Under the pieces are notes generated by a model. It did no database searches, was not told the DNA's origin, and worked only from the letters and a program-made list of their open reading frames with translations. From Strongylocentrotus droebachiensis (Eukaryota; Echinodermata; Echinoidea; Camarodonta; Strongylocentrotidae): a DNA stretch of 64,000 nt. The position numbers were made by a program, and so were the translations under genes. Below, one piece after another: positions 11,311-22,855 of this stretch. Where the stretch lies: NCBI GenBank assembly GCA_035222895.1, contig JAVYIG010005339.1, positions 1 to 64,000 on the forward strand, written 5' to 3'. Position 1 is the first letter of the stretch; each line of letters opens with the position of its first letter.

Positions 11311-12400
11311 GGCGGATCTAGGATTTTCACAAAAAAAGAGAGGGGCGAAAAAAACGTACGCCTTTTGGTTGGGCCCTTCTGGGTGGATTCCAGGAACCTG
11401 TCTTAGGGCCCTATGTCAGGGACCATGGGGGAGGAGCCCCCGGACGCTCAAGAGTTTTAGCCATTCAGAACCTTCAAGTTATCCGTCTTGAGCGATGGAA
11501 ACACACACTCTCTTCTAAAGACTATTTTACAAATGGTTGTCTTTGGAAACCACTTCTACCTTTATGGATGGGGTGAAGGGGCCCACCTTAGGGTCTCTAG
11601 TGAGTTCCATGAAAAGATCCCCTGCCGGTCAAGGGACGTAGCCTTCGGGCGGCTCGAGTTTTATCCATTCAGAACCTTTAAGGTAGCCGTCTTGAGCAAG
11701 AGAAACGCTTATGTATGCTCTGAAATTTGGATTTCCCTTATTGGTTTATTTCGTTGAAATCTATTTTCTCTTTTAAGGATAATTTTATAGAACAAAGGGT
11801 GTCTTGGGAACCACCTCTATCTATGGCCCTGCGGGATGCAGGGGCATTGTCTTTTGCGGACGTCCGGGGGACGGAGTCCCGTGATGTTCTTGAATTTTTA
11901 AACATTTAGAACCTTCAAGATGTCCGTAGAAATTGTGATTTTCTTCTTAAAAGTCACACAGCCCCTATGATTTATCTTACTCTCTTAAAGTCTATGTTAT
12001 AGAACTGTGTTTTTGTACTGTTCTACTTTCGTTTGAAGTCTTCGTTTGCGTGTTCTTATTTTTTTTCTCTCTCTCGCCCTCTATCTTCTTCTCTTTATTT
12101 CTCCTTTTTCTTCAGTCGCTTAAAAAGAGAGATATCTTATCCCTTTTTAGGCCGCCAAAAAAGGGGGAGGTCCGCGGCCGTTTTGCTCCCCCCCCCCCCC
12201 TCCAACCCGCCATTGATTTTATGCATATATTACGCACGGCTTGCGGTGGGGTTTTTAAATCCTTTTTTCCTCTCTCTCTCTCTCTCTCTCTGTTTCTCCT
12301 TTTCCTATCTTTTCCTCTTTTTCTTCCCATCTTTTTTCGTTTCTTTAGACGCCAAAGAGAGGGCTGTAACCGATTCGGCCCCCACGTGAATCCGCCACTG
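11311..12400. mobile_element. Non-autonomous hAT-like element (copy 1)
   Basis: The left end CGGCGGATCTAGG and the right end ATCCGCCACTG are inverted versions of a CAGTGGCGGATC terminus. They are flanked by imperfect 8-bp repeats (CAACGCAT / CAACGTAA), which fits hAT transposition. The interior is about 1.1 kb, with a CT-rich microsatellite near 12.27 kb and no transposase. Open frames inside are low-complexity. A second copy, with an extra MITE, lies at 25793-27082. Superfamily assignment rests on terminus and flank length only. Confidence 0.6.
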
Positions 12401-12859
12401 CAACGTAACAATAGAATAAGCACGATTATGTAGTGAAATGTGTAGTGGCATGCTCATCTTTTATTATCCTTCAAAGCAAACAAACAATAACAAAATATCA
12501 ACTTTAAATGAAGCATAATCATGATAGTTGACATATATTCATTGAAACACATTTTCAGTCGAAACAATAAAACGGTAATGTCTTTACTACTCATACGTCA
12601 TGATAGCATTTCGTACTTGAAATGGGCAAAGGTGTTTAAACATCAATAACCTTCATTTTTCTGTTTTCTGTGTAATTGCCAATAAGTAAGGGTAGTATCT
12701 CACAAAGCGACGAACATCTGGCGATTGTGGCGATTCAAAGAAAATTGTGACGAAATTTTGGCGACGTCATTTGCGTATGTCACACAAGCTCCCTGCGGAA
12801 TTTGTGCCAAAATTCGCCAGGGGTTTGATTACATGTCGTGCGACTGATTTTCGATACTT
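12401..12859. repeat. Locus-specific non-coding block, three more relatives
   Basis: Starts right after the hAT-like element (CAACGTAACAATAG). Matches 27083-27541 closely and 31855-32220 and 44430-44820 more distantly (shared CATACGTCATGATAGCATT). From about 12690 it includes GCGAC/TCGCC-rich sequence resembling the TIR element at 32964. Similarity to the 27-kb copy ends abruptly at 12853/27541. Confidence 0.75.
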
Positions 12860-13208
12860 CGATGACTTCTTCTTTTGGTCGTCGATTACACTCTGAAAAC
12901 AACAGGGGAAATAATACAATCTCTGTCATCAACTAAAAGTTGATTTCTTTGGCAACTTGCAAACCTGGTAAATGTATGGAACAGACATGGCAACACAATT
13001 ATGCGAGTCCATGTTCAGTAGAATAACGTAATTTACATGACCTCTTCTATTGGTCGTCGATTACATTCTGAAAACGTCAGGGGAGATAATACAATCTTTG
13101 TCATAAACAAAAAGTTGATTTCTTTGGCAACTTGCTAACCTGGTAAATGTATGGAAGAGAAATGGCAACAAAATAATAATTATACAAATACAGTAGTATA
13201 ACATAATC
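12860..13208. repeat. ~175-bp tandem repeats derived from a LINE ORF1 3' end
   Basis: Two units (about 12863-13037 and 13038-13212) share GGTCGTCGATTACA and AAGTTGATTTCTTTGGCAACT. The third unit begins as the 3' end of the ORF1 remnant, with the related GTTAGTCGATTAGACTCTGAAA. The repeats therefore arose from the LINE ORF1 end and its 3' flank. Confidence 0.7.
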
Positions 13209-14169
13209 TTACATGACCTCGTATCTTGTTAGTCGATTAGACTCTGAAATCATAGGGAACACCTGATCCATCACGCCACTTTCCGAGAAGCGCAGCTTCA
13301 CACCCTGATCGTAGAGTTTCTTTACCTCCGCCGACCATGTACGTTTTTCCGTTAGGTCATCTTTGGTGAGGTCGTCAGTAAAAAATAAAGCTTCATTTGC
13401 CAATGTGGTGCGGGCCTTCTTCATGATGTCAACTTTATGCCGGTACGACTGAAGTTTAATGAGGATATGCCGAGGTCTCTCCGTGCGCTTTCCATCGCGA
13501 TGAGCCCGCTCGACCTTGAGGTCGATTTCGAATTTCCCGCGAACGATATCCTCCGCGATCTCGATGCATTGCTCACGCTGGTCCGCTGCTTCTGGATAGC
13601 CTACGAGGCGGATGTTATTCCTACGAGAAAAACGTTCATCCTTGTTGATTCCTGCTGCATTCGATGCCGCTAAAACACGAAGCGGAGCTAGCTCTTTCTC
13701 CAACTCTGACATCCTTTTCTCCAGGAATGAATTTTTCTTTTTCAGCTCGGATACCGGCTTGCTCTCAAATTCAATAGATTCGGCGAGGTTAATCTCAACG
13801 CGTTTGATATTTTCAATCAATGAATCAACAGCCTTCCTTCAAAGCCCTCCGTAGCTGTCTTGAAGTATTGTTGCATGTTAACAATGCTCACATTACTGTA
13901 TCCATGTCGGGCGCAGAGCTAACATGTGGGGTGAATGTTTGGCCCGTTCCACTTGAGTAGCAGCTAGCACCAGAAGCTGTACCTAGGTATGATGAGGCGC
14001 CCGGGCTTCCCCGAGGTTGCTTGGCCTGATGAGGTGCGGCCTCAACTTGCTGTGGTAGGTCCTGTTTATCCGATAAGATGTTGATATATATGGGATTCAA
14101 ATCCCTTTTGACTCTTCGATGGTGTTTATCGCGCCTCGAAGTCGTCGTTGCAGCAGATAAGATCACCAA
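13209..14169 (-). pseudogene. LINE ORF1 remnant (L1 ORF1p / transposase-22 like)
   Basis: The longest frame (13209-13820) encodes 203 residues: a Leu/Glu/Lys coiled coil over the first 50, then an RRM-like block with RRNNIRLVGYPE, VERAHR, RPRHILIKL and LFFTDDLT, as in L1-type ORF1 RNA-binding proteins. Upstream sequence to 14169 continues the protein in two other frames (QQYFKTATEGFEG bridges 13820-13890), so at least two frameshifts break it. No RT lies next to it. ORF1 would coat LINE RNA; this copy looks dead. Confidence 0.75.
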
Positions 14170-14259
14170 CGATAAAATAAAACTACGAATTAGATCAATT
14201 TAAAAGAGAATTGCGGAGAGATTTATACCAGTACGTGTTACTCCATTGAATTAACGATA

Positions 14260-14975
14260 AACAGATAAACTTGGGGCCAGAAACTGCACTGTCACCAGGA
14301 TGTACATAAACAAATTTCAATTCAGTGAGGCAAAAAACAATGACCACATTTCACCGTCTACCTCAATCTATTTTGGACGTCTTGTTTTTCGTGTTTTATT
14401 TGTTTTTGTTTTGTTTATTTTTTTCAATCAATGATTTTCAATCAAATTGCACAGATCATTTAGCCATTTTTTGAGTGCCCAAATGATTAATCGTTCTCGT
14501 GCAGTCTTCAATGCCACCACGATTACCCATGCTGTCATTTTGGCACTGACTTATTTTGTTATTTAACTTTGCCCTCCCACCCACCCCCTCTCTATTGTAG
14601 ACCATTTTTTCACTGTATTCATACTTTTGCCATGTTACATCTCCGCTTTCTCTCTCATTAGGAAAGATGAATTAATCTATCTCGCTGCTGCCAGATCTAA
14701 ACAAAATCACAAGGTCGAACACTCAATCCTACATAAGACTGCATCAGCCCTATGACACCTCAGTCATACAGCACAGAGTGTCTACGTCATCATAATCCCA
14801 ACGATCATCACATATCTTTTACGAATTAAAAAAAAAATGAAAAGAAAAGAATTGAACAGTATTAGGTAATATTATCAACATAATTGTTTATATAATGAAA
14901 GGTAACAAATAAATGAAGGGGGGCTGCTTTCTCTTGAACACACATGTATGGTCGAATCTCTTTGGTTAATCCATC
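14260..14975. repeat. Far-upstream block of gene 2, inverted copy upstream of gene 3
   Basis: Non-coding. In reverse complement it matches 40346-40900 and 43551-43735. The two parts are contiguous here but separated by the LINE at 40901-43550 in the other copy, so this is the pre-insertion allele. The junction here reads ...TCAAATTGCAC|AGATCATTTAGCC. Confidence 0.85.
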
Positions 14976-15446
14976 ATATTCAGCACTAAATTACCTCTCA
15001 GAATGCAACCACTGGATTTATTTCATATTCCTAACGGCTTCGTGGCAATTTGGTTCTGTCTTTTATAATAATTTCTCAGCTTTAGAAAATGCGGGTAAAT
15101 CTTTTGCTATATCATAAATATTAATGAGCGAAAAAAAGTACAATTATTTTCCATTATTTTCTCAAATTCATATAAAGTTAATGAAAATAGTAAGGTTCAG
15201 AGAAATTCGCCACCGATCAATGTAAGTCTTTTTCGATTTGAGTTTCTTTTTCATTTACCGGCCTAGATTTATTTTTGATTTCAATTTACCATCGATGAAT
15301 AACTTATTGTTTCTCATTGTCAAGTTTAGGATGTTAATCGTGACAATTTGAATACCAGAAAATTGTCTCTTATGATTTTGACATAGCTTTATAAACAAAA
15401 TTCTTTCCACTTAGATCTTTTCATTTTACCGTGCCTAAGATGGTTC

Positions 15447-15454
15447 TATAAAGG
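15447..15454 (+). promoter_or_regulatory. TATA box of the extra upstream promoter unit
   Basis: TATAAAGG, 104 bp before the decoy ATG at 15551, the same spacing as in gene 2. Whether it is used is unknown. Confidence 0.5.
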
Positions 15455-16069
15455 TCAGATATCTTCTTCTCCAGACAATGTATTTCGGGCATTTCATGTA
15501 CCATAGCCCCCAACAGCTTTACAGGACAGATGTGAGAGTGAAAGGGAAAGATGAAATCCACCATATTCAGCACTAAATGAGCTCTTAGAATACATCCACT
15601 GGATTTATTTCATATTCCTTACGGCTTAATGGCAATTTGGTTCTGTCTTAAAGATAATTTCTCAGCTTTAGCTGGTGGTCTGCGGGTAAATCTTTTGTTT
15701 TATCATAAATATTAATGAACGAACAAAAGTATAATTCCATTCCATTATTTTCTCAAATCCATATAATAGATAATGAAAATAACAGGGTTCAGAGAAATTT
15801 GCCACTGATTAATGTAAGAGTTTTTCAAAATTAGTTTCGTTTTCATTCACCGCCCTGGATTTATTTTTAATTTACCATAAATACATTTCTAAAATTTCAA
15901 TTTCAATTTACCATCGATGAATAACTTATTGTTTCTCATTGTCAATGTTAGGATGTTAATCGTGACAATTTGAATACCAGAAATGTCTCTTATGTATTTG
16001 ACATAGCTTTATAAACAAAATTCTTTCCACTTAGATCATCTTTCCATTTTACCGTGCCTAAGATGGTTC

Positions 16070-16077
16070 TATAAACG
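16070..16077 (+). promoter_or_regulatory. TATA box of LRR gene 2
   Basis: TATAAACG inside GGTTCTATAAACGTCAGA, 104 bp before the ATG. Genes 3 and 4 have the same context with TATAAAGG, so the element is conserved between copies. Confidence 0.65.
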
Positions 16078-16173
16078 TCAGATATCTTCTTCTCCAGACA
16101 CTGTATTTCGGGCATTTCATGTACCATAGCCCCCAACAGCTTTTCAGGACAGGTGTGAGAGTGAAAGGGAAAG

Positions 16174-19005
16174 ATGAAGTCCTGCATTCTCTGCCGGTTT
16201 ACAAGACGTCTTTTTGCGATCTTTTTTCTGCTCATCTTTTCTCCTTCAACCAACCATTCTGTCGTAAGTAGCGCCATTTGCCCTGAAGAATGCTACTGCA
16301 CGTCTTCTGACATCAACTGCTACAACAGGTTGCTGACCACAGTACCGACTACCAATGTTTCGTATAATGCTAGAGAGTTTGTCTTAAGTGCTAATCACCT
16401 TACCATCATCGAGAATGATACCTTCTCCAAACTAACTAACCTTCAGAAATTACGTCTGACCCACAATACTATATATATTTTGAAACCGCTAGCTTTTCGA
16501 GGTCTTAATCGTCTTATGGAACTCAGTCTCAATAATAACCGTCTTGTTGATATATCCGCCATTCGTAATCTCCCAACTCTTTCTTTACTCCATCTCGGAT
16601 CGAATTTCTTACAGAGATTTAAACCAGGAGATTTCCATGGCGTATCCTTTGCTAATACCTTGACTTTGGCGTTATCTTATAACTTCATTGCAAAACTGTC
16701 TTCGTTGTCGCCACCTGTAAAATATCTTACAGCCATATCCACAGGCTTGACCATCTTCGATCTTCATCTCATGACTCATGCAGATAAATTGCGCCACGCA
16801 GATTTGAGTGAAAATCACATTCGTATCTTACCGGACCTCGGTAACCTGACTTCGTTAGAAAAGCTGATCCTTACGGGGAATCCGATTCACTTGATCATTT
16901 CGTCTAACCCTCCCAGCAGTTTGTACTATTTAGATATAAAATACGCCGATCTTTCGTTTGTCCCGGTATCCTGGGTTGGCCACATCACTTATTTATTTCT
17001 TGACGGGAATAAATTCAAATCTATACACGATATTTTTCATAATAAAAGCAGCGACATACATACATTGTCATTGGCAGAAAACTCTCTACAAGATGTAAAA
17101 AACACTCCTCAATCAACAGATGCACAAGTGAGTGACATATTTACGATTGACCTGCGTATGATGCCTAATCTTCAAAAACTGATTCTGATCAATAACAAAA
17201 TCAAGCAATTACAAATATTGCACAGCGATCTTCTACTCGACAGCATGACTCGCGATCATCCACACAATCTCACGTTCCTGTTTCTTAATCAAAACTCAAT
17301 TACAGATATGCCATTTCTTAGAATATTCTCTCGTTTAATTGGTCTGACACTCTTTCACAACGAAATCCAGACGATGGATTGGGGACCCTCTGACCAACAC
17401 ATTAGACTACGATTCCTAGACCTGTCTAACAATCAACTTCCAATTCTAGAAAATTTCACGCAACTGCATGCCCTCACAAACTTAGATGTATCTTACAATC
17501 GCATACGGATGGTCACGAGGGGAGCATTTAATGGTTCTTTTAACTTGATGGTTTTGAAAATCCGCGGCAACTACCTTACAAGGGTTCCTGACTTATCTCA
17601 TTTGCCTAAACTTCTTCATCTGGATCTCAGTGAGAATCCCATGGATTGTATCTTTCAAGACGATATAAGTAGCCTGACTAGCGTATTGTATTTGAATGTT
17701 GCAAAAAATCACATCACCAATGTTTCGATTCCAATTTACAAAAAATTCCGTTACTTAAATTTGCAAGATAATCTTCTAACAACATTGAATGAAATCGGAA
17801 ATCCAGAGGTTTTAAACGTTGATGGTAACATGATTTCTAGTTTTCGTTTTACAAATTGCGATGAGCAACCGTTTACTTCCAAAGCAAGACTATCCAACAA
17901 AAGCTCGACAGATTTGCGCCTTCCGATGACTACTAAGGAATTGTATTGTTCATACAACCGCATTTTATCTCTGGAAGAAAATTCGATGTTTATTAATAGG
18001 AGTAATCAACAATGTGAGACTTCATGTTATCTGGATACGGTTGTCTTAGATTGGAATATGATAAGGTATATCGCCCCCAATGTGTTTAGTTCGTGCAGAC
18101 TGAGTACTTTATCACTCGAGGGTAATCCGATTCACATAATTCCCAGTGAGTATGTCACATTTCTATCTATTCTTTATTTATCACACACGAATCTAATAAC
18201 TACATCACGTTCGTCTACGTTCAAAAGCACATCCCTCAGGAACTTATCCCTGAGCAACATCCCGATGTTTCGACATAACCCCGAAACCCTGAGTTTCGAA
18301 CTTCCTGCGTTAAAGTCAATATTGCTCCTCTGTAATAATGATATAGTCAACATTCCTAACGTGACAGCCCCTTTCCTTGCGAATCTGATTTTAAGTAAGA
18401 ACAATATTGCGTTTCTACCCCAAGATGTGTTTCTTGGTATTCCGAGGGTCTATCATGTCGACCTGAGTAGCAATCGCATCAAAAGTATCTCTGCCCAGAG
18501 TTTTACTTTTTGTATCTTCATCAGAGAGCTCAATCTGGAAAACAACCAGATCCAACAAATCAGTCAGTCAGCGTTCATCAAGCAGGGTCATTTCATCCTA
18601 CGACTGGGAAACAACCATCTCGTATCGATTCTACCAAGCTCTCTACCGTTGCTCTCTCGGACCGTCTATCTTGATCCGAACCCATGGCACTGTGACTGTG
18701 AATCAACAGCGCTTAGAAGATGGCTCTTGCTATCGGGCGTCCAGCTGTACCAGTGTATGAAGCCATCGAATTTCAGAAACAGGAGTCTCGTAAGTCTGAG
18801 AGAGTCAGAGCTGTGTCCTGGTGAGTTAGGTGACTTTGAATCATCAGGGGACATTCCAATCAACGAAACAAACAATGCTTCTTACAATGAACATGGTATA
18901 AATAATGCAACCTTGTTTGTTTATGCAATTCTCTATACTTTGCCAGTTCTTGTCTCTTGTTATCGAGGGGGTAGTGTAAAGTTTCCCATGTTGAGTACGA
19001 TGTGA
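16174..19005 (+). CDS. LRR gene 2: TLR-like LRR ectodomain, hybrid copy
   Basis: Single exon, 943 residues. Signal peptide at 1-34, with a strongly hydrophobic core LFAIFFLLIF. LRRNT cysteines are C36, C40, C42 and C49, followed by more than 20 LRRs, an internal cysteine pair region (QCETSCYL), LRRCT starting C840/C842, an N-glycosylated stalk (INETNNAS), a hydrophobic segment at about 912-929 and a short tail ending PMLSTM. No TIR domain. Start fixed by the ATG after the conserved leader GAAAGGGAAAG. The promoter, signal peptide and most LRRs match genes 3 and 4, but from about 18.47 kb to the stop, and for over 1 kb beyond, the sequence is almost identical to gene 1. It is thus a recombinant. 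Likely role, inferred from architecture, is surface or secreted recognition. Confidence 0.87.
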   Translation: MKSCILCRFTRRLFAIFFLLIFSPSTNHSVVSSAICPEECYCTSSDINCYNRLLTTVPTTNVSYNAREFVLSANHLTIIENDTFSKLTNLQKLRLTHNTIYILKPLAFRGLNRLMELSLNNNRLVDISAIRNLPTLSLLHLGSNFLQRFKPGDFHGVSFANTLTLALSYNFIAKLSSLSPPVKYLTAISTGLTIFDLHLMTHADKLRHADLSENHIRILPDLGNLTSLEKLILTGNPIHLIISSNPPSSLYYLDIKYADLSFVPVSWVGHITYLFLDGNKFKSIHDIFHNKSSDIHTLSLAENSLQDVKNTPQSTDAQVSDIFTIDLRMMPNLQKLILINNKIKQLQILHSDLLLDSMTRDHPHNLTFLFLNQNSITDMPFLRIFSRLIGLTLFHNEIQTMDWGPSDQHIRLRFLDLSNNQLPILENFTQLHALTNLDVSYNRIRMVTRGAFNGSFNLMVLKIRGNYLTRVPDLSHLPKLLHLDLSENPMDCIFQDDISSLTSVLYLNVAKNHITNVSIPIYKKFRYLNLQDNLLTTLNEIGNPEVLNVDGNMISSFRFTNCDEQPFTSKARLSNKSSTDLRLPMTTKELYCSYNRILSLEENSMFINRSNQQCETSCYLDTVVLDWNMIRYIAPNVFSSCRLSTLSLEGNPIHIIPSEYVTFLSILYLSHTNLITTSRSSTFKSTSLRNLSLSNIPMFRHNPETLSFELPALKSILLLCNNDIVNIPNVTAPFLANLILSKNNIAFLPQDVFLGIPRVYHVDLSSNRIKSISAQSFTFCIFIRELNLENNQIQQISQSAFIKQGHFILRLGNNHLVSILPSSLPLLSRTVYLDPNPWHCDCESTALRRWLLLSGVQLYQCMKPSNFRNRSLVSLRESELCPGELGDFESSGDIPINETNNASYNEHGINNATLFVYAILYTLPVLVSCYRGGSVKFPMLSTM

Positions 19006-19041
19006 ATTGATCGGTTTACTAATACATGCATTGCTCTCGAA

Positions 19042-19047
19042 AATAAA
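19042..19047 (+). terminator. Poly(A) signal of LRR gene 2
   Basis: AATAAA 37 bp after the stop, in the same context as gene 1. Confidence 0.55.
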
Positions 19048-20059
19048 TTTTCTCTTGGAAATTATAAAGCTTGCCAGAAGGGTGTCAAACATAGCAATAG
19101 CTATAGTGTACGCAAAGTAGATTCCATCCATTGAGATGTCACTTTACAAAAGGGGGTGTGGGCCCCATCTCCATTTGCCCTTTTTTCATTTTTTTGTTGT
19201 ATACCACTCTTTTGGGACACATGCCCCCTGTAGCTTCGTCACTGTAATCAGAATGCCTTTGCTCTAATACCTCGGTCATACCGACGAGACCGACTCCATG
19301 CAGACCGACCGCTTACGAATGGCCCAAAACTTGTCGGTTTTATGTCGGGTTGAAATCGATTTGGTGACGTGATTGAGGAATGGAGATAGTGTCTGAACTG
19401 TACTGTAAGACTTCAAAATGCCAGTTTATCCAACGACCCTATCCTGACAAATATTTTGATCACTTTTATCGTCATATGACTTCTTGGAGTTGACTTAGCG
19501 TTTTGTTTGTTTGTTGTGTTGTTTTTTTTTTTTTGGGGGGGGGGGGGTTGGGGGATGGGGTAGGGGACTTTGTGGGAAAACTCACCAGCTATTGTTAGGC
19601 TGACAAAGTAACTTTGCCGAGTACATTTCGGACGGGATCACACATCTGGGATAGACTTCTGCTTTATATGGACGTGGATATGTTTCCTATTTGTTAAACA
19701 TCAAATGTTTTAGTGTTTTTTTACCTGGTGATTGTTTCAAGTTGATTGCCCTACTAGACGTTAAGTTATATCAAATGTGATATCAAATGATAGTTACAAT
19801 GTCTGTCTATGTTTCTTACATTTATTTAGTGAATAGTTTCTTTCCTTTTTCTTTTAATAGGTCATAACCCGTATGAGTTGTTTACTAAAAAACGAATGCT
19901 TGATAACACTGATGCAATTAGCATGTCCCGAAACAAATTCTGTTATATCGCTGTACAGATATAATATCTCTCATTGATTAGAAAAGTCGATAAAAAGATA
20001 AGTCGAAGATGCCAAGAACCAAAGCTATTCCCACTTATAATTTATAGAGAATATTGTAA
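19048..20059. repeat. Gene 2 downstream block (copy of 9626-10600)
   Basis: Non-coding and nearly identical to the DNA after gene 1, including a T/G homopolymer near 19.53 kb. The match breaks at 20059 (ATATTGTAA) where a LINE begins, and resumes at about 24507. Confidence 0.85.
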
Positions 20060-22816
20060 CCCGGGGCACTGCTACTCTTGACAAGATCCTAACGGACATG
20101 GCTGATGTATACAATGATCCTGTCATCTCGGCACCGATATCATCTAGCGACCATTGCGTAATCACATACCGGCCACTTTCAGAAGTCCCTCCTAGAAAGT
20201 CGTTCAACATATCATTTCGACCTTTCCGTGACTCATCTGTACGAGCGTTTGGTCAATGGATTACGCAGATGGATTGGTCAACGCTTCGAGAATCTGATGC
20301 TAACGCCCTGGCTGCCGATTTCCACGAACTACTCAACATCAAGTTCAGGCAATTTTTCGAAATTGTCACTGTGAAACGACGCCCTAACGACAAAGAGTGG
20401 ATTAATGATCGCATTCGTAGAGCCATCATTAAGCGTAATACTAGCTACAGAACCGGCTCAGCAACCTACAACGCGCAGAGAAACCTTGTCCAGAGAGAGA
20501 TAAAAGATGCTAAGGACAATTTCTATGCTCGCAAGGTGCACCATCTGAAAAGAGCGGAGCCCGGTAAATGGCATCAACAAATTCGCAATCTAGCCGGCCT
20601 TCGCAAAAAATCACTAGTCCTCTCATCCGACGACAAATCTGATAACGAAATAGCTCATGATCTGAATACACATTTCGCTAACATCTGTTGTACATTGCCT
20701 CCACTCGACCCGTCTGCTATGCCGGCATACTTACCTGCAGCATCACCGCCTCCGACGATCCTGCGACATCAAGTCTATCACAAACTTAGCCGTATCAACA
20801 CCTCGAAGGCCTGTCATCCAGGCGAATGCCCTTCACGTCTTTTGAAGGAGTTTGCCTTTGAGCTGTCCGAGCCTTTAACCCACATTTTTAATTGCTGTCT
20901 AAGAGAGGGTTGTTTTCCTAATATTTGGAAAAATGCTTCTGTGTGTGCAATACCGAAGGTTTCACCAGTGACTAGTTTTGACCAGCTACGTCCCATCTCG
21001 ATTACCCCTATAATATCTCGCATCTTCGAAGGGTTCCTCGCTGATTGGATTTTGTACGACATCAAGGACAAAATCGACCCTAAGCAGTTTGGTAACAGAC
21101 GCGGTACTTCGATTGTGCATTGCCTCGTCAGCCTGTTGGACACCATCCATACAGGTATCGACACCTCTGGAACCTTCGCTAATCTGTGCACAATAGACTT
21201 CAGTAAGGCGTTTGACCACGTTAATCACGCGATTGTGATCCAGAAGCTGATTGGGTTAGGAGTAGATCGCTCTATCATCCCTACTTTATGTAGCTTTTTG
21301 TCTCAGAGAACGCAAACTGTCCGCTACCATGGAACAACCTCCCAGGAGAGATCCATCACTTGTGGAGTGCCACAGGGAACACGTTTGGGCCCGATACTTT
21401 TTTTGGTATTGGCCAACGATGCTGCACAGATGACTGAGAACCGCTGGAAGTATGTAGATGACCTAACTTTGTTGGAGGTCATTAACAAATTTCAGCCGTC
21501 CCAATTACAGTCTCATGTCGATTGCCTTACTAGTTGGTGTCAGGAAAATGATGTTATCCCGAATGCCGCTAAGTGCAAGGCTATGCAAGTCTCCTTTCTC
21601 CGAACTCCACATCATCCTCCTGATCTGCTCATCGACTCAGCTAGCCTTGAGATTGTTTCCGCGATTAAGTTGCTCGGGGTCATCATCCAATATGACCTCA
21701 AGTGGGATCAACAAGTCGATCGCATCATCTCAAACGCGTCGAGGAGATTGTTCATCATCAATAAGTTAAAAAGGAATGGGGTCAACACACAAGATTTGGT
21801 GACAATCTATCAGCTCTACATTCGCCCGGTACTGGAGTTTGCGGCCCCCGTTTGGACTTCTGGTATAACGAAGGCTCAGGCTGAAACCATCGAACGTGTT
21901 CAGAAGCGAGCCTTGAGGATAATCGTTTACCCAAATTTACTGCCATATAGTGAACTCCTAAAAACTTTAAAACTAGAATCCCTTATGCCTCTGTCACATA
22001 TACACTCCGGGGCCCGTACGGCGAGTAAAAACAGACATTTTGGGAATTTCCGGCCGGTGTCCGGCCGGCTGCCGTCAAGTTCCTACGGGCGCCGGGACAG
22101 TTTTCTAAGCCGTACGGGCGCCGTGGTGCTGAGTCGGCTGCTCCCAATTCTCCCGGCGTTTTTATCTGACCGTTAGCCCGTAGAAAGCCCGTAAAGGGCC
22201 CGTGGGGCACCTTACGGGTCCCGTGCGGGCTCCGGACGGTGCCCGGACGGGCCCCTCACGATTTTGGGGGTCAATTTTCATGAAAAATCTTTACGGGCGC
22301 CTTGCGGTGCTCAAGGGTTCCGTACGTGTACCCTACGGCGCCCTCACGGGCCCCTCAAGAGACCCGGGTGATATACACAACAATAGGCGTCTGCCGTCCG
22401 GGGGCCATTTAAAATGAATATTGCCCGTGCGGGTCCCTCACGGCGGCATCTCGAAATGTACAACGCAGTTTTAAATACAGGAGATGCGGATACCAGAGGA
22501 CACCTACAGAGTGAGTCGGAAAAAATGTTCCACTTTTTAAAAGTTGTATTGTTTGAAGTATGAATATTTAATCATGAGTTTCATGATATGTCTTGATAGA
22601 TTTATCCTCCCAGTACATTTAGGTACCATTTTCATTTGAATCTCTGCATGCATGACTGAACATCAGACAATCTTTACAAGACTGCTAGATCGATCTCACT
22701 TAATTGAGCCAAGTTGCTGGGTGAGGAATAAAATAATGTTTTGAACAAAGACAGCCAGTTTTTTTCAATTATCCAATTAGCCAGACAGACAAAAATACAC
22801 AAACACACGCGCATGC

Positions 22817-22855
<39 letters not shown>

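Larger units (their letters stand above)
14976..16173 (+). repeat. Tandemly duplicated promoter/leader unit of LRR gene 2
   Basis: Two ~600-bp units, about 14976-15560 and 15561-16173, share TATTCAGCACTAAAT, GGATTTATTTCATATTCCT, GGTAAATCTTTTG, the TATA box and the leader. The first unit runs through a start codon (ATGAAATCC at 15551, the same first three residues as gene 2), then switches at once into the second unit and stops after nine codons. The same duplication, inverted, lies upstream of gene 3 (39148-40345). Confidence 0.85.

Noticed and set aside
12033-12433. 118- to 127-codon frames on the plus strand and a 103-codon frame on the minus strand
   Set aside because: They cover a CT-rich microsatellite and homopolymers inside the hAT-like element; composition is low-complexity.
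22034-22043. Perfect NF-kB-like GGGAATTTCC
   Set aside because: Tempting near immune-type genes, but it is a single 10-bp match inside the fold-back element, 3 kb from gene 2, and easily a chance hit.
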